A stretch of DNA of 64,000 nucleotides, taken from NCBI RefSeq assembly GCF_004786095.1, contig NZ_RHPJ01000003.1, forward strand, positions 186,001-250,000, written 5' to 3'. Below are positions 12,287-22,457 of this stretch, piece after piece. The DNA comes from Serinibacter arcticus. Lineage in GTDB: Bacteria; Actinomycetota; Actinomycetes; Actinomycetales; Beutenbergiaceae. Positions within the stretch are counted from its first letter, which is position 1, and the number at the start of each line of letters is the position of its first letter. Below the pieces are notes generated by a model, which saw nothing but the letters and a program-made list of their open reading frames with translations, was not told the origin of the DNA and did no database searches. Made by a program: the position numbers and the translations under genes.

Positions 12287-12685
12287 CTAGGCTCGGGCGT
12301 CGGCGGCGCTGCAGGTCGCGCAGAGCCCGAACAGCTCGATGGTGTGCTCCACGGCGGTGAAGCCGTGTGCGGCGGCGATGGTTCCGGACCACGCTTCGAC
12401 GGCGGCGGCGTCGAGCTCGACGGCCGTTCCGCAGCGGCGGCACACGAGGTGGTGGTGGTGGGCCTGCTCGTCGCAGCGGCGGTAGCGGACCTCGCCGTCG
12501 GGGCCTCGCAGCGCGTCGACCTCGCCGACCTCCGCCAGCGCCTGCAGCGTGCGGTAGACCGTCGCGAGACCCACCGACTCGCCGCGGTCGGCGAGCATCC
12601 GGTGCACCTCCTGGGCGCTGCGGAACTCGGCCGAGTGCTCCAGCAGCTCCGCCACGGCGGTTCGCTGACGTGTCGTGCGCTGCAC
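12287..12685 (-). CDS. zur: Fur-family zinc uptake regulator
   Basis: 132 residues from GTG 12685 with GGGAG upstream. The N-terminal winged helix (TRQRTAVAELL...TVYRTLQALAEVGEVD) precedes a dimerization domain with a His-rich segment AHHHHLVCRRCG and a C-terminal CATC, giving two Cys pairs for structural zinc. Fur proteins repress metal uptake genes when metal is bound. Its place directly after znuB (2 bp gap) and the palindromes over the znuA promoter identify it as Zur. It is in the operon it should control, so the loop is autoregulatory. Confidence 0.93.
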   Translation of the reverse strand: MQRTTRQRTAVAELLEHSAEFRSAQEVHRMLADRGESVGLATVYRTLQALAEVGEVDALRGPDGEVRYRRCDEQAHHHHLVCRRCGTAVELDAAAVEAWSGTIAAAHGFTAVEHTIELFGLCATCSAADARA

Positions 12686-12687
12686 CG

Positions 12688-13665
12688 CTACTCCCTCGCC
12701 GTCGTGCCTCGTGTGGCTGTCGAACCGCCCGCCGTGCCCGGCTCGGTCATCCCCGCCACCAGGACGTCGTCGGGGTGGTCGGGGTGCGGATCGAACGCCG
12801 CCTGGGCCCCGCGGGCCCGCGACCGGTTCACCAGGAGCGGTCGCACGGCGGCCACCCCAGCGTAGACGGCGATCGCCAGGCACACGATGACCGCACCGGG
12901 GGAGAGGGCCCGGAAGTAGGTGATGACGAGGCCGGAGACGCACACCAGCACGCCCACCCCCATCGCGAGCCGCATCGTGGCGCGGAACGACGTCGCCACC
13001 TGCTGCGAGATCGCGACGGGCAGGATCATGATCGCGCTCACCAGCAGGAGACCGACCACGCGCATCGCGACCGTGACGGTCAGCGCGGCGACGATCGCGA
13101 TCATCATGTTGAGCAGACGCACCGGGAGCCCGAGCGAGCGGGCGAACTCCTCGTCGTGTGAGACCGCGAAGAGCGCCGGACGCAGCCCGATGCCGACACC
13201 GAGCACCAGGGCGCCGAGGATGACGATCTGGACGAGGTCGCTCGTGCTGACCGTGGCGATGGAGCCGAACAGGTAACCCATGAGATTGGCCGTCGTGCCG
13301 CCGGCGAGGCCGATGATCAGCACACCGCCGGCGATGCCGCCGTAGAAGAGCAGGGCGAGCGCGACGTCGCCGCTCGTGCGGCCCCGGGCGCGGACGACGT
13401 CGATGGCGAGCGCGCCGATCACCGCGGCGACGACGGCGCCCGGGATGGCCAGCGCGTCGTGCGGCGTCAGCGACATCGCGTTGCCGACGAGCCAGCCGGC
13501 CGCGACGCCCGTCAGCGCGACGTGCCCGATGCCGTCACCCAGCAGTGACAGGCGCCGCTGGACGAGGTAGGTGCCCATGACGGGCGCCGCGAGCCCGACG
13601 ACGACCGCCGCGATCAGCGCGCGCTGCATGAGCGGGGAGGAGAACATCTCCACGAACGTGCTCAC
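12688..13665 (-). CDS. znuB: Zinc ABC transporter permease
   Basis: 325 residues with about eight membrane helices of the ABC-3 (metal) permease family: VQRRLSLLGDGIGHVALTGVA at residues ~36-56 and the cytoplasmic coupling region SHDEEFARSLGLPVRLLN. It forms the membrane channel for zinc with ZnuC and ZnuA. The C-terminal ~45 residues are a polar tail. It overlaps znuC by 4 bp. Confidence 0.95.
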   Translation of the reverse strand: MSTFVEMFSSPLMQRALIAAVVVGLAAPVMGTYLVQRRLSLLGDGIGHVALTGVAAGWLVGNAMSLTPHDALAIPGAVVAAVIGALAIDVVRARGRTSGDVALALLFYGGIAGGVLIIGLAGGTTANLMGYLFGSIATVSTSDLVQIVILGALVLGVGIGLRPALFAVSHDEEFARSLGLPVRLLNMMIAIVAALTVTVAMRVVGLLLVSAIMILPVAISQQVATSFRATMRLAMGVGVLVCVSGLVITYFRALSPGAVIVCLAIAVYAGVAAVRPLLVNRSRARGAQAAFDPHPDHPDDVLVAGMTEPGTAGGSTATRGTTARE

Positions 13666-14540
13666 GCCAGCCCTCCCGGGGTGATGCGGATGGCGGAGCG
13701 GTCACCGGTGGGGCGGTCGCCCCCGTGCGCACGCTCCTCGGCCCAGTGCTCGTCGCGGGAGTCCCCGTGCGGGTGCAGGTGGTCGTGGTCGTCGTGGTCG
13801 TGACCGGGCGCGGCGGGGGGCGGTTCGCCGTCGTGCACGATCGCGCCGTGCCGCAGCACGAGCGCGCGGGAGATCAGGGGGGCGAGCGGTCCGGTCTCGT
13901 GCAGGACCACGAGGACGGTCACGCCGTCCTCGCGCAGGCCCGCCATGGTGCGGGCGAAGGAGGCCTGGTTCGCGGCGTCGACGCCGGCCAGCGGCTCGTC
14001 GAGCAGGAGCACCTCGGGGTCGCGGGCGAGCGCGCGCGCGATCAGCACGCGCTGCTGCTGCCCGCCGGAGAGCTCGGCGACGGCGCGGTGCGCACGGTCG
14101 GCCAGGTCGACGCGCTCGAGCGCGCGGCGGACGCGGGCGTCGGCGTCGCGCGGCGGACGGAGCATGCCCGCGGCGAGCAGCCCCGACCGGACGACCTCGA
14201 CGACCGTGGCGGGGACGCCCGCCGTCGCCGTCGAGCGCTGCGGCACGTAACCGATGCGCTGCCACGGGACGCCGGCGCGGCGCGTGATGTCGGCGCCGAG
14301 CACGCGGACGGTGCCGGCCGCGGGCGGCAGCACGCCGATCAGCGTGCGCACCAGCGTGGACTTGCCGGAGCCGTTCGCGCCCAGCAGCGCCACGAACTCC
14401 CCGCGGTGCACCTCGAGGCTGATGTCGCGCAGGATGCGCGACCCGCCGAGGTCGACCGCGAGGTCGCGGACGGCCACGACCGGGTCGGTCGAGCCGGTCG
14501 GGTCGGTCGCGCCGGTGGGGCTGGGACGGGTCCTGCTCAC
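13662..14540 (-). CDS. znuC: Zinc ABC transporter ATP-binding protein
   Basis: 292 residues. Walker A GANGSGKST, signature LSGGQQQR and Walker B VLLLDEPLAGVD are all present, with the H-loop in VVLHE. A C-terminal extension is rich in His and Asp (HDHDDHDHLHPHG near residues 245-257), which could bind zinc at the cytoplasmic face. Overlaps of 4 bp with both znuA and znuB indicate coupled translation. Confidence 0.96.
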   Translation of the reverse strand: MSRTRPSPTGATDPTGSTDPVVAVRDLAVDLGGSRILRDISLEVHRGEFVALLGANGSGKSTLVRTLIGVLPPAAGTVRVLGADITRRAGVPWQRIGYVPQRSTATAGVPATVVEVVRSGLLAAGMLRPPRDADARVRRALERVDLADRAHRAVAELSGGQQQRVLIARALARDPEVLLLDEPLAGVDAANQASFARTMAGLREDGVTVLVVLHETGPLAPLISRALVLRHGAIVHDGEPPPAAPGHDHDDHDHLHPHGDSRDEHWAEERAHGGDRPTGDRSAIRITPGGLA

Positions 14541-15490
14541 GCGCAGGTCAGCGCGTCGCGCAGCGAGGCCAGGTTGCTGTTCATGACGTCACGGTAGTCC
14601 GCGTCGGGGTCGGCCTGGTTCTCGAGCGGGTCGAGCACGCCGGTGGTGATGCCGAGGTCGTCGGCGAGCACCTCGGCCACGCGCGGGTCGATGAGGGACT
14701 CGGTGAAGATGATGCTCACACCGGTCTCGCGCACGACCTGCTCGATCTCGCGCAGGCGCGCGGGGGAGGGCTCGGCGTCGGGGTCGATGCCGGAGATGCC
14801 CTCCTGCTCCAGGCCGTAGGCACCGGCGAGGTACCCGTAGGCCTCGTGGGCGACGACGATCGTCGTCGTGCTGCACTCGGCCAGGCCCGTGCGGTAGGAC
14901 TCGTCCAGGCCCTCCAGCTCGGTGCGGAGCTCGGCCGCGTTCGCCTCGAACTGCTCGGCGCCGTCGGGGTCGACCTCGGCGAGCTGCGCGGCGACGGCGT
15001 CGGCGGCGTCGGCCATCCGGATCGGGTCGAGCCAGAAGTGCGGGTCGAGCCCGTTGTGGTCGTGGCCCTCCTCCTCGGCCTCGTGGTCGTGCTCCTCCTC
15101 GTGCGCGGCGTCCGTGAGGCGCGCGGCCGAGGCGACGTCGATCGCCGTGGGGGAGACCTCGGACACCGCCGTGTCGACGGCGGGCTGGAACCCGGACAGG
15201 TAGACGACCAGGTCGGCGCGGCCCATGGTGGCGACCTGCGACGGCGAGAGCTCGAGGTCGTGCGGCTCGGCGCCGGCGGGCGTGAGGCTGGAGACCGTGA
15301 CGGCGTCGCCGCCGATGCGCTGCGTGAGGTACTGCAGCGGGTAGAACGAGGCCAGGACCTCGATCGTGTCGCCTCCACCATCGGTACCGGAGGCGCCCGA
15401 GCCGGAGCCGCCGTCGCCGCACGCGGCCAGCGGGAGGGCCAGGGAGAGGGCGGCGATCGGGACGAGGGCACGGCGGAACGAGGGCTGCAT
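14537..15490 (-). CDS. znuA: Zinc ABC transporter substrate-binding lipoprotein
   Basis: 317 residues from ATG 15490. A signal peptide ends in the lipobox LPLAAC, placing the lipid-anchored Cys near residue 25. The cluster A-I fold has a His/Glu-rich loop ([17 protein letters not shown]) before the metal-binding DPHFWLDP, typical for zinc. Later [10 protein letters not shown] and IFTESLIDP supply further ligands. The start codon lies 7 nt after GAGAAT with a TTGACA -35, so the transcript is probably leaderless and begins inside a Zur box. Confidence 0.96.
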   Translation of the reverse strand: MQPSFRRALVPIAALSLALPLAACGDGGSGSGASGTDGGGDTIEVLASFYPLQYLTQRIGGDAVTVSSLTPAGAEPHDLELSPSQVATMGRADLVVYLSGFQPAVDTAVSEVSPTAIDVASAARLTDAAHEEEHDHEAEEEGHDHNGLDPHFWLDPIRMADAADAVAAQLAEVDPDGAEQFEANAAELRTELEGLDESYRTGLAECSTTTIVVAHEAYGYLAGAYGLEQEGISGIDPDAEPSPARLREIEQVVRETGVSIIFTESLIDPRVAEVLADDLGITTGVLDPLENQADPDADYRDVMNSNLASLRDALTCA

Positions 15491-15525
15491 GAGAACGATT
15501 CTCGACTCAATGAGAACGATTGTCA
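15490..15525. promoter_or_regulatory. Two Zur-type operator boxes
   Basis: TGAGAACGATTCTCG at 15490-15504 and TGAGAACGATTGTCA at 15511-15525 both fit the TGANAAN3TTNTCA pattern of actinobacterial Zur sites. Their centres are 21 bp apart, two helical turns, so two dimers could bind the same face. They cover the -10 and -35 of znuA. Confidence 0.8.
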
Positions 15526-15526
15526 A
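15498..15526 (-). promoter_or_regulatory. znuA promoter
   Basis: Read on the minus strand: -35 TTGACA (15526-15521), 17-nt spacer, -10 GAGAAT (15503-15498), then 7 nt to the znuA ATG. It is the best sigma-70-like promoter in the window. Confidence 0.8.
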
Positions 15527-15561
15527 AACGGCTGGGCCGGGAAGCCAGCCACGCCTCACGG

Positions 15562-15567
15562 TAGGTT
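15562..15567 (+). promoter_or_regulatory. Putative -10 of glyQS
   Basis: TAGGTT lies 53 bp before the glyQS start, leaving a ~45-nt leader that carries AAGGAG. No clear -35 is visible. Confidence 0.4.
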
Positions 15568-15620
15568 GGACGTCGCCCGCGCCAGCCAGGTGCGGGGTCT
15601 CGTCCGCAAGGAGCTCAACC

Positions 15621-17003
<1,383 letters not shown>

Positions 17004-17010
17004 TCGACGC

Positions 17011-18456
17011 GTGAGCACGCCGGAGCAGGGGGCGACGGCGGCCGGGCCGTCCGCGGCCGCGGTGTCGCAGGGCGGCGCGGACGCGACGGGGCCGGGTCAC
17101 GGTCACGGGCACGGCCACGCGCCGGTCCACCTCCCTCCGGGGGAGGTGCGCCGCGCGCGCATCCTGCTCGCGGCCATCGTCGTCCCCCTGCTGCTGGCGA
17201 CGATCGCCGGGATGGTCGCGCTGTGGCCGAAGGGTGAGTCGATCGCCGGCTCCATCCCGATGACGGCGTCCGGCCTGTCGTTCGAGACCGCGCGCATCAC
17301 GGACGTCCCCGGGACTCCGGGCGCCGAGGTGACGGCCGAGCTGCTCACGGGTGACGGCGCCGGTGTCGAGGTGCCCGTCTCGGTCGGCGAGGACGTGCTG
17401 CGGGAAACCGTCCCCGTGGGCGCGCAGATCCTCGTCCTGTTCGAGGCCGACCGGCTGGACGCCGGCGCGAGCTTCACGTTCATCGACTACAAGCGCGACG
17501 TCCCGCTGATCTGGCTCGCGGTCGCCTACGTGCTGCTGGTCGCCCTCGTGGCGCGCTGGCGCGGGCTCGCCGCCGTCGTCGGCCTCGCCGCCTCCCTGGC
17601 CGTGATCGGCCTGTTCGTCCTGCCGGCGCTCATGACCGGGGTGTCACCGCTGCTGGTGGCGCTCGTGGGATCGAGCGCGATGATGTTCGTCTCCGTCTAC
17701 CTGGCGCACGGGATCTCCATCAGGACCACGACGGCGCTGCTCGGCACGTTCGTCGGCCTCGCCGTCACCACGGTGCTCGCCATCGCCTCCGCCGCCGGCG
17801 CCAACCTCCTGGGCACCGGCTCGGAGGAGGGCTACCAGGTGATGTCGACGTTCCCCGAGATCAGCATGCGCGCGCTGCTGGTCTGCGGGTTCGTGATCGC
17901 CGGGCTCGGCGCGCTCAACGACGTCACGATCACGCAGGCGAGCGCGGTGTGGGAGCTGCACGCGAGCGATCCGACCGTGCCGCGCCGCCGTGTGTTCCTC
18001 CGCGCCATGCGCATCGGACGCGACCACATCGCCTCGACCGTCTACACGCTCGCGTTCGCCTACGTCGGCACGGCGCTGCCGATGCTGATGATCGCCTCGA
18101 TCTACGACCGCTCGCCGACGCAGCTGATCACGTCGGCGAGCATCGCCGAGGAGCTCGTGCGCACGCTCGTCTCCTCGATCGGTCTCGTCCTCGCGATCCC
18201 GGTGACGACGGCGATCTCCGCGTCGCTGGTGCGCACGTCCGACCGCGACGAGCGGGGGCACGGCGTGGTGATCGCCGCGGGGGGTGCGACCGCGGTGGTG
18301 GCGGCTCCGGCGTCGGGCGACGGCGTCCCCGCCGCGACGCCCGAGCCCGAGGCCGCGCCCGCGCACCAGCCCGAGGCCGAGGGTGACCGGGCCCACCCGC
18401 CGGTGCAGCGCCGTCGGGACAGACGCTTGCGCGGTTCTGGGACCATGGAGGAGTGA
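17011..18456 (+). CDS. YibE/F-like membrane protein with His-rich N-terminus
   Basis: 481 residues from GTG 17011. Family traits: an N-terminal membrane helix, an extracytoplasmic domain (~75-165), then 7-8 helices containing LGALNDVTITQASAVWEL, the YibE/F hallmark. The N-terminus carries GHGHGHGHAPVH, a possible metal-binding stretch absent from most homologues known to me. The C-terminal tail is Ala/Pro/Glu-rich. Function of the family is not established; transport has been suggested. It sits 7 bp after glyQS and overlaps dusB by 4 bp (GTGA), so all three may be co-transcribed. Confidence 0.88.
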   Translation: MSTPEQGATAAGPSAAAVSQGGADATGPGHGHGHGHAPVHLPPGEVRRARILLAAIVVPLLLATIAGMVALWPKGESIAGSIPMTASGLSFETARITDVPGTPGAEVTAELLTGDGAGVEVPVSVGEDVLRETVPVGAQILVLFEADRLDAGASFTFIDYKRDVPLIWLAVAYVLLVALVARWRGLAAVVGLAASLAVIGLFVLPALMTGVSPLLVALVGSSAMMFVSVYLAHGISIRTTTALLGTFVGLAVTTVLAIASAAGANLLGTGSEEGYQVMSTFPEISMRALLVCGFVIAGLGALNDVTITQASAVWELHASDPTVPRRRVFLRAMRIGRDHIASTVYTLAFAYVGTALPMLMIASIYDRSPTQLITSASIAEELVRTLVSSIGLVLAIPVTTAISASLVRTSDRDERGHGVVIAAGGATAVVAAPASGDGVPAATPEPEAAPAHQPEAEGDRAHPPVQRRRDRRLRGSGTMEE

Positions 18457-19652
18457 GTCTCACCCTCGGCCGCTTCACCGTCGGCACACCCGTCGTGCTC
18501 GCCCCCATGGCGGGCGTGACGAACGCACCCTTCCGCCAGCTGTGCCGCGAGGCCGCGCGCGCCGGTCTGCCCGAGCCCACCGGCTCGCCGATCGAGCCGC
18601 ACGCGAGCGACGCCCCCGAGGGCGTGTTCGTCTCCGAGATGGTCACCTCGCGCGCGCTGGTCGAGCGGACTCCCGAGTCGATGCGCATCATCACGCCGGC
18701 TCCCGACGAGACGATCCGCAGCGTGCAGCTCTACGGCGTCGACCCGGCGACCGTGCGCGCCGCCGTTCGCATGCTCGTGACCGAGGACCGCGCCGACCAC
18801 ATCGACCTGAACTTCGGCTGCCCCGTGCCCAAGGTGACCAAGCGCGGCGGGGGAGCGGTCCTGCCCTGGAAGCGCGACCTGTTCGCCGCGATCGTGCGCG
18901 GCGCCGTCGAGGAGGCCGGGCGCGGCGACGTGCCCCTGACCGTCAAGATGCGGATGGGGATCGACGAGACGCACCTCACCTATCTCGAGGCCGGGCTGAT
19001 GGCGCAGGACGCCGGCGCGGCCTGGGTCGCGCTGCACGCCCGCACCGCGGCGGAGTACTACTCCGGCCACGCTCACTGGGACGCGATCGCGCGGCTCAAG
19101 GAGGCGGTCACGGACATCCCGGTGCTCGGCAACGGCGACATCTGGTCGGCGCAGGACGCGCTGGCGATGGTGGCGCAGACGGGGTGCGACGGCGTCGTGG
19201 TCGGGCGCGGGTGCCAGGGCCGGCCGTGGCTGTTCACCGACCTCGTCTCGGCCTTCGCCGGGACGGAGCGGCGCGTGCGGCCGGGCCTGGGCGCCGTCGC
19301 GAGCGTGCTGCGCCGCCACGCCGAGCTGATGATCGTGCACGCCGACGGCGACGAGGGCCGCGGTCTGCGCGAGCTGCGCAAGCACATGGCGTGGTACCTC
19401 AAGGGCTACTCGGTCGGCGGGGACGCACGGCGCGGACTCGCGCTCGTGGACTCGCTCGCCGACCTCGACGACAAGCTCGCCGCGCTCGACCTCGACCAGG
19501 CCTACCCGGGCGAGGCGGCCGAGGGGCAGCGCGGCCGGGCCGGGACCCCGAAGGTGCCGAGCGTGCCCTACGGCTGGCTGGACTCGCGCGAGATCGACGC
19601 CGACCTCGCCGCCTCGCTGCACGAGGCGGAGCTGAGCGTCAGCGGCGGCTGA
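18453..19652 (+). CDS. dusB: tRNA-dihydrouridine synthase
   Basis: 399 residues. An FMN-dependent TIM barrel reduces uridine in tRNA. Motifs: VLAPMAGVTNAPFR at residues 12-25, VQLYG, HIDLNFGCPVPKVTK with catalytic Cys123, KMRMG, and the phosphate-binding GNGDI and VGRGCQGRPW. The C-terminal helical tRNA-binding domain includes HMAWYLKGY. The actinobacterial form has an insert after residue 40 (EPTGSPIEPHASDAPEG). GTG 18453 overlaps the upstream stop. Confidence 0.95.
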   Translation: MSLTLGRFTVGTPVVLAPMAGVTNAPFRQLCREAARAGLPEPTGSPIEPHASDAPEGVFVSEMVTSRALVERTPESMRIITPAPDETIRSVQLYGVDPATVRAAVRMLVTEDRADHIDLNFGCPVPKVTKRGGGAVLPWKRDLFAAIVRGAVEEAGRGDVPLTVKMRMGIDETHLTYLEAGLMAQDAGAAWVALHARTAAEYYSGHAHWDAIARLKEAVTDIPVLGNGDIWSAQDALAMVAQTGCDGVVVGRGCQGRPWLFTDLVSAFAGTERRVRPGLGAVASVLRRHAELMIVHADGDEGRGLRELRKHMAWYLKGYSVGGDARRGLALVDSLADLDDKLAALDLDQAYPGEAAEGQRGRAGTPKVPSVPYGWLDSREIDADLAASLHEAELSVSGG

Positions 19653-19667
19653 CCGCCCGCGGTCGGG

Positions 19668-20693
19668 TCAGGAGGTGGGGACGGAGCTCGTCGAGCTCCG
19701 GACGATCAGCTCGGGGGCGAAGCGCAGCTCGATCGGATCCCGTCGTCCGGCCATCGCCGAGAGCAGCGTGTCCACCACCGCCTGACTCATGGCGTCGACG
19801 GGCTGGCGCAGCGTCGTCAGCGGCGGCGACGTGAAGTTCATGAACAGCGAGTCGTCGAAGCCGATGATCGAGACGTCCTTGGGCACCGTCAGCCCCGCCT
19901 GACGCACGGCCCGGATCGCCCCGAGCGCCATGATGTCGCTGCCGCAGATGATGGCGCTGGCACCCTCGCGCAGCAGCGCACGCGCCGCCGCCTCGCCGCC
20001 CTCGACGGTGAAGAGCGAGGTCAGCACGCGATGCTCGGCGTCCTGCCCGATGTGACGCTTCATCGCGGCCACGAAGCCCTCGCGCTTGAGCGCGGCGGGG
20101 ATCAGCCGGTCGGGCCCGACGGCGAGCGCGATCCGGCGGTGCCCGAGCGAGGCGAGGTGCCGCACCGCGAGATCCATGCCGAGCCGCTCGTCGACCGAGA
20201 CCGACGGCGCCTCGAGCTCGTCGCGGTGCCCGTTGACCAGGACGAACGGGACGCCGCGCTCGGCCAGCCGCTGGTAGCGCGCTATCGGCGCCTGCGAGTC
20301 CGCGTGCAGCCCGTTGAGGAACACGATGCCCGCGACGTCGGCGGACATCAGGGTCTCGACGTACTCGTCCTCGGAGACCCCGCTCGCGGTCTGGGTGCAC
20401 AGCAGCGGCGTGTAGCCGTGGTGCGCGAGGGCCGTCTCGATCGCCTGGGCGAACGCCGGGAAGACCGGGTTGGACAGCTCCGGGATCACGAGCCCGATGA
20501 GGCCGGCCGACGGCGACGTGATGCGCCGCGGTCGCTCGTAGCCGAGCAGGTCGAGCGCGTGGTAGACGGCCTGGCGCGTGGACTCGGCGACCCCAGGCTT
20601 GCGGTTGAGGACGCGCGACACCGTGGCGGTGCTGACGCCCGAGTGCTCGGCCAGGTCGGCCAGTCGCGTGCGCGGCACGTCGTGGTTGGTCAC
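19668..20693 (-). CDS. LacI-family transcriptional regulator of the maltose locus
   Basis: 341 residues. N-terminal LacI helix-turn-helix (TRLADLAEHSGVSTATVSRV with hinge LNRKPGVAEST) and a periplasmic-binding-protein-like sugar sensor ending VRSSTSS. It is transcribed away from the sugar-uptake operon starting at 21012, so it probably represses that operon and itself and responds to a malto-oligosaccharide. TTGC-type repeats in the shared upstream region are candidate operators. Its gene ends 15 bp from the end of convergent dusB. The inducer is inferred from the neighbouring genes. Confidence 0.93.
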   Translation of the reverse strand: MTNHDVPRTRLADLAEHSGVSTATVSRVLNRKPGVAESTRQAVYHALDLLGYERPRRITSPSAGLIGLVIPELSNPVFPAFAQAIETALAHHGYTPLLCTQTASGVSEDEYVETLMSADVAGIVFLNGLHADSQAPIARYQRLAERGVPFVLVNGHRDELEAPSVSVDERLGMDLAVRHLASLGHRRIALAVGPDRLIPAALKREGFVAAMKRHIGQDAEHRVLTSLFTVEGGEAAARALLREGASAIICGSDIMALGAIRAVRQAGLTVPKDVSIIGFDDSLFMNFTSPPLTTLRQPVDAMSQAVVDTLLSAMAGRRDPIELRFAPELIVRSSTSSVPTS

Positions 20694-20768
20694 GTCATCT
20701 CCTCACGGCCGCAGCAGTGCGGCCTCGGGACGGCGGACCATCCCCGTGCATGTCTCGGTGCAAGATAC

Positions 20769-20781
20769 CGCAAACGTTGCG
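20769..20781. promoter_or_regulatory. Candidate LacI-family operator near the regulator gene
   Basis: CGCAAACGTTGCG is a near-palindrome with a central CG, like many LacI-family operators, 76 bp upstream of the regulator start. It probably mediates autoregulation. Confidence 0.5.
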
Positions 20782-20907
20782 TCAGGACCGCGCGTGCCCG
20801 CCGGGTGTCGCGGCCGTCCGGCCTCGTGGATCGGACGGGGGGCCGCCCCGCCGCCCCCGGTCACGATTGCGTCACAGATCGTCGTGCGGCAGCGAAGTGC
20901 TGCCGCG

Positions 20908-20931
20908 TTGCAGAAAGTTGCAGTACGTTGC
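20908..20931. promoter_or_regulatory. Three TTGC repeats at exact 10-bp spacing
   Basis: TTGCAG at 20908, TTGCAG at 20918 and TTGCC at 20928 repeat every 10 bp, placing them on one face of the helix. Repeated CTTGCAG-like words are known operators of maltose regulators in Streptomyces. The site lies ~85-105 bp before the binding-protein start. Confidence 0.55.
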
Positions 20932-21011
20932 CACCAACGCAGCGTCGCGTGTTCCCGGCCAACGAGGGTCGGAGCGCGCTGCCGATCGATCCGAGACTCA
21001 GGAGCGAGCAC

Positions 21012-22352
21012 ATGCGCAGAACCACCATCACGGCCGCCATCGCGACGACGGCGCTGCTGCTGACCGCGTGCGGCGGGGGCGGCGGCGGGTCCGAGGAGAC
21101 CACGTCCCCCGAGGCCGGCGACTCCGAGACGTCCGCCGAGGAGACCTCGGCCGCGCCGGAGGGCGAGGAGGAGGAGACCGTCGCCGTCCGCGGTGACGAG
21201 GACCTCGTCATCTGGACGGACGACGTCAAGCTCGACGCGGTCACCGCCGCGGCCGAGGCCTTCGGCGAGGCGAACGGCATCTCCGTCGGCGTGCAGGCGA
21301 TCGTCAACACACGCACGGACTTCATCACGGCGAACGAGGCCGGCAACGGCCCCGACGTCCTCGTGGGCGCGCACGACTGGATCGGCCAGCTCGTCGCGAA
21401 CGGTGCGATCGACCCGCTGCAGCTCGGCGCCGACGCGCTCGGGGGCTACGCCGAGCGCGCGGTCTCGGCCGTCACCTACAACGGCCAGCTCTACGGCATC
21501 CCCTACGGCGTGGAGTCGCTGGTGCTGTACTGCAACACCGCCTACGCGCCCGACACCTACGCGACGCTCGACGACGCCATCGCGGCGGGCCAGGCGGCCA
21601 AGGACGCCGGCCAGGTCGACTCGGCGCTGAACGTGGCGCAGGGCGTGGACGGCGACCCGTACAACATGCAGCCCCTGTACACCTCGGCCGGCGGCTACCT
21701 GTTCGGCCTCACCGCCGACGGCACGCCCGACCCCGCGGACCTCGGCGTCGGCACGCCCGAGGGTCAGGCCGCCGCCGCCAAGCTGGCCGAGCTCGGTTCG
21801 GCCGGCTCCGGCGTGCTGTCGACGGCGATCTCCGGCGACAACGCGATCGCGCTGTTCGCCGACGGCCGCGCCGGGTGCCTGATCTCCGGCCCCTGGGCGC
21901 TCGGTGACGTCACGACCGGCCTCGGCGAGGACGGCTTCACCGTCCAGCCGATCCCCGGCTTCGCGGGCATGGGCCCCGCCGTCCCGTTCATGGGGGCGCA
22001 GGCGTTCTACGTGGCCTCGAACGGTGCGAACAAGAGCTTCGCGCAGGCGTTCGTCACCGGGACCACGGGTGGGGCGCTCAACTCCGAGGACACGATGCAG
22101 ATCCTGTTCGACAACGCCAACCTCCCGCCGGCCATGACGTCCGTGCGTGAGGCCGCCGCGGCCGCCGACCCCCTGGTTGGCGTGTTCGGCGACGCCGCCG
22201 ACCAGGCCCAGCCCATGCCGGCCATCCCGGCCATGGACCAGGTCTGGACGCCGCTCGGCCAGGCCTACGCCGCGATCATCGGCGGGGCCGACCCGGCCGG
22301 CACGATGACCACGGCCGGCGAGACCATCAGCGCGGCCATCGCCAGCTCCTGA
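21012..22352 (+). CDS. malE: Malto-oligosaccharide ABC transporter binding lipoprotein
   Basis: 446 residues from ATG 21012. A signal peptide with lipobox LLLTAC (Cys20) is followed by a Gly/Glu/Ser-rich spacer and a type I solute-binding fold: LVIWTDDVKLDAVTAAAEAF, GPDVLVGAHDWIGQLVANG, YGIPYGVESLVLYCN. These segments match maltose/maltodextrin-binding proteins. It captures sugar outside the membrane for the permeases encoded next. Two hairpins separate it from malF and may keep its transcript more abundant. Specificity for maltodextrin is inferred from the GH13 genes in the operon. Confidence 0.9.
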   Translation: MRRTTITAAIATTALLLTACGGGGGGSEETTSPEAGDSETSAEETSAAPEGEEEETVAVRGDEDLVIWTDDVKLDAVTAAAEAFGEANGISVGVQAIVNTRTDFITANEAGNGPDVLVGAHDWIGQLVANGAIDPLQLGADALGGYAERAVSAVTYNGQLYGIPYGVESLVLYCNTAYAPDTYATLDDAIAAGQAAKDAGQVDSALNVAQGVDGDPYNMQPLYTSAGGYLFGLTADGTPDPADLGVGTPEGQAAAAKLAELGSAGSGVLSTAISGDNAIALFADGRAGCLISGPWALGDVTTGLGEDGFTVQPIPGFAGMGPAVPFMGAQAFYVASNGANKSFAQAFVTGTTGGALNSEDTMQILFDNANLPPAMTSVREAAAAADPLVGVFGDAADQAQPMPAIPAMDQVWTPLGQAYAAIIGGADPAGTMTTAGETISAAIASS

Positions 22353-22362
22353 CGAACGATTC

Positions 22363-22426
22363 CGGGGTCCGGTCATCGCCGACCGGACCCCGGGCGCTCC
22401 CGTCCGCGCCGGACGCGCGGACGGGC
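22363..22426 (+). promoter_or_regulatory. Two tandem hairpins between malE and malF
   Basis: Hairpin one has 13-bp arms (22363-22375 / 22382-22394, loop 6). Hairpin two has 10-bp arms (22400-22409 / 22417-22426, loop 7). In sugar ABC operons such intergenic stems commonly stabilise the binding-protein mRNA or partly terminate before the permease genes. Confidence 0.75.
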
Positions 22427-22457
22427 CCCCACCCTCGTCACCACCCGGGAGCGTCCC

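Larger units (their letters stand above)
20694..21011. promoter_or_regulatory. Divergent control region between LacI regulator and maltose operon
   Basis: This 318-bp stretch holds no gene. It contains a near-palindrome at 20769-20781, three phased TTGC repeats at 20908-20931, and a Shine-Dalgarno AGGAGCG just before ATG 21012. I could not assign -35/-10 boxes with confidence. Confidence 0.7.
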
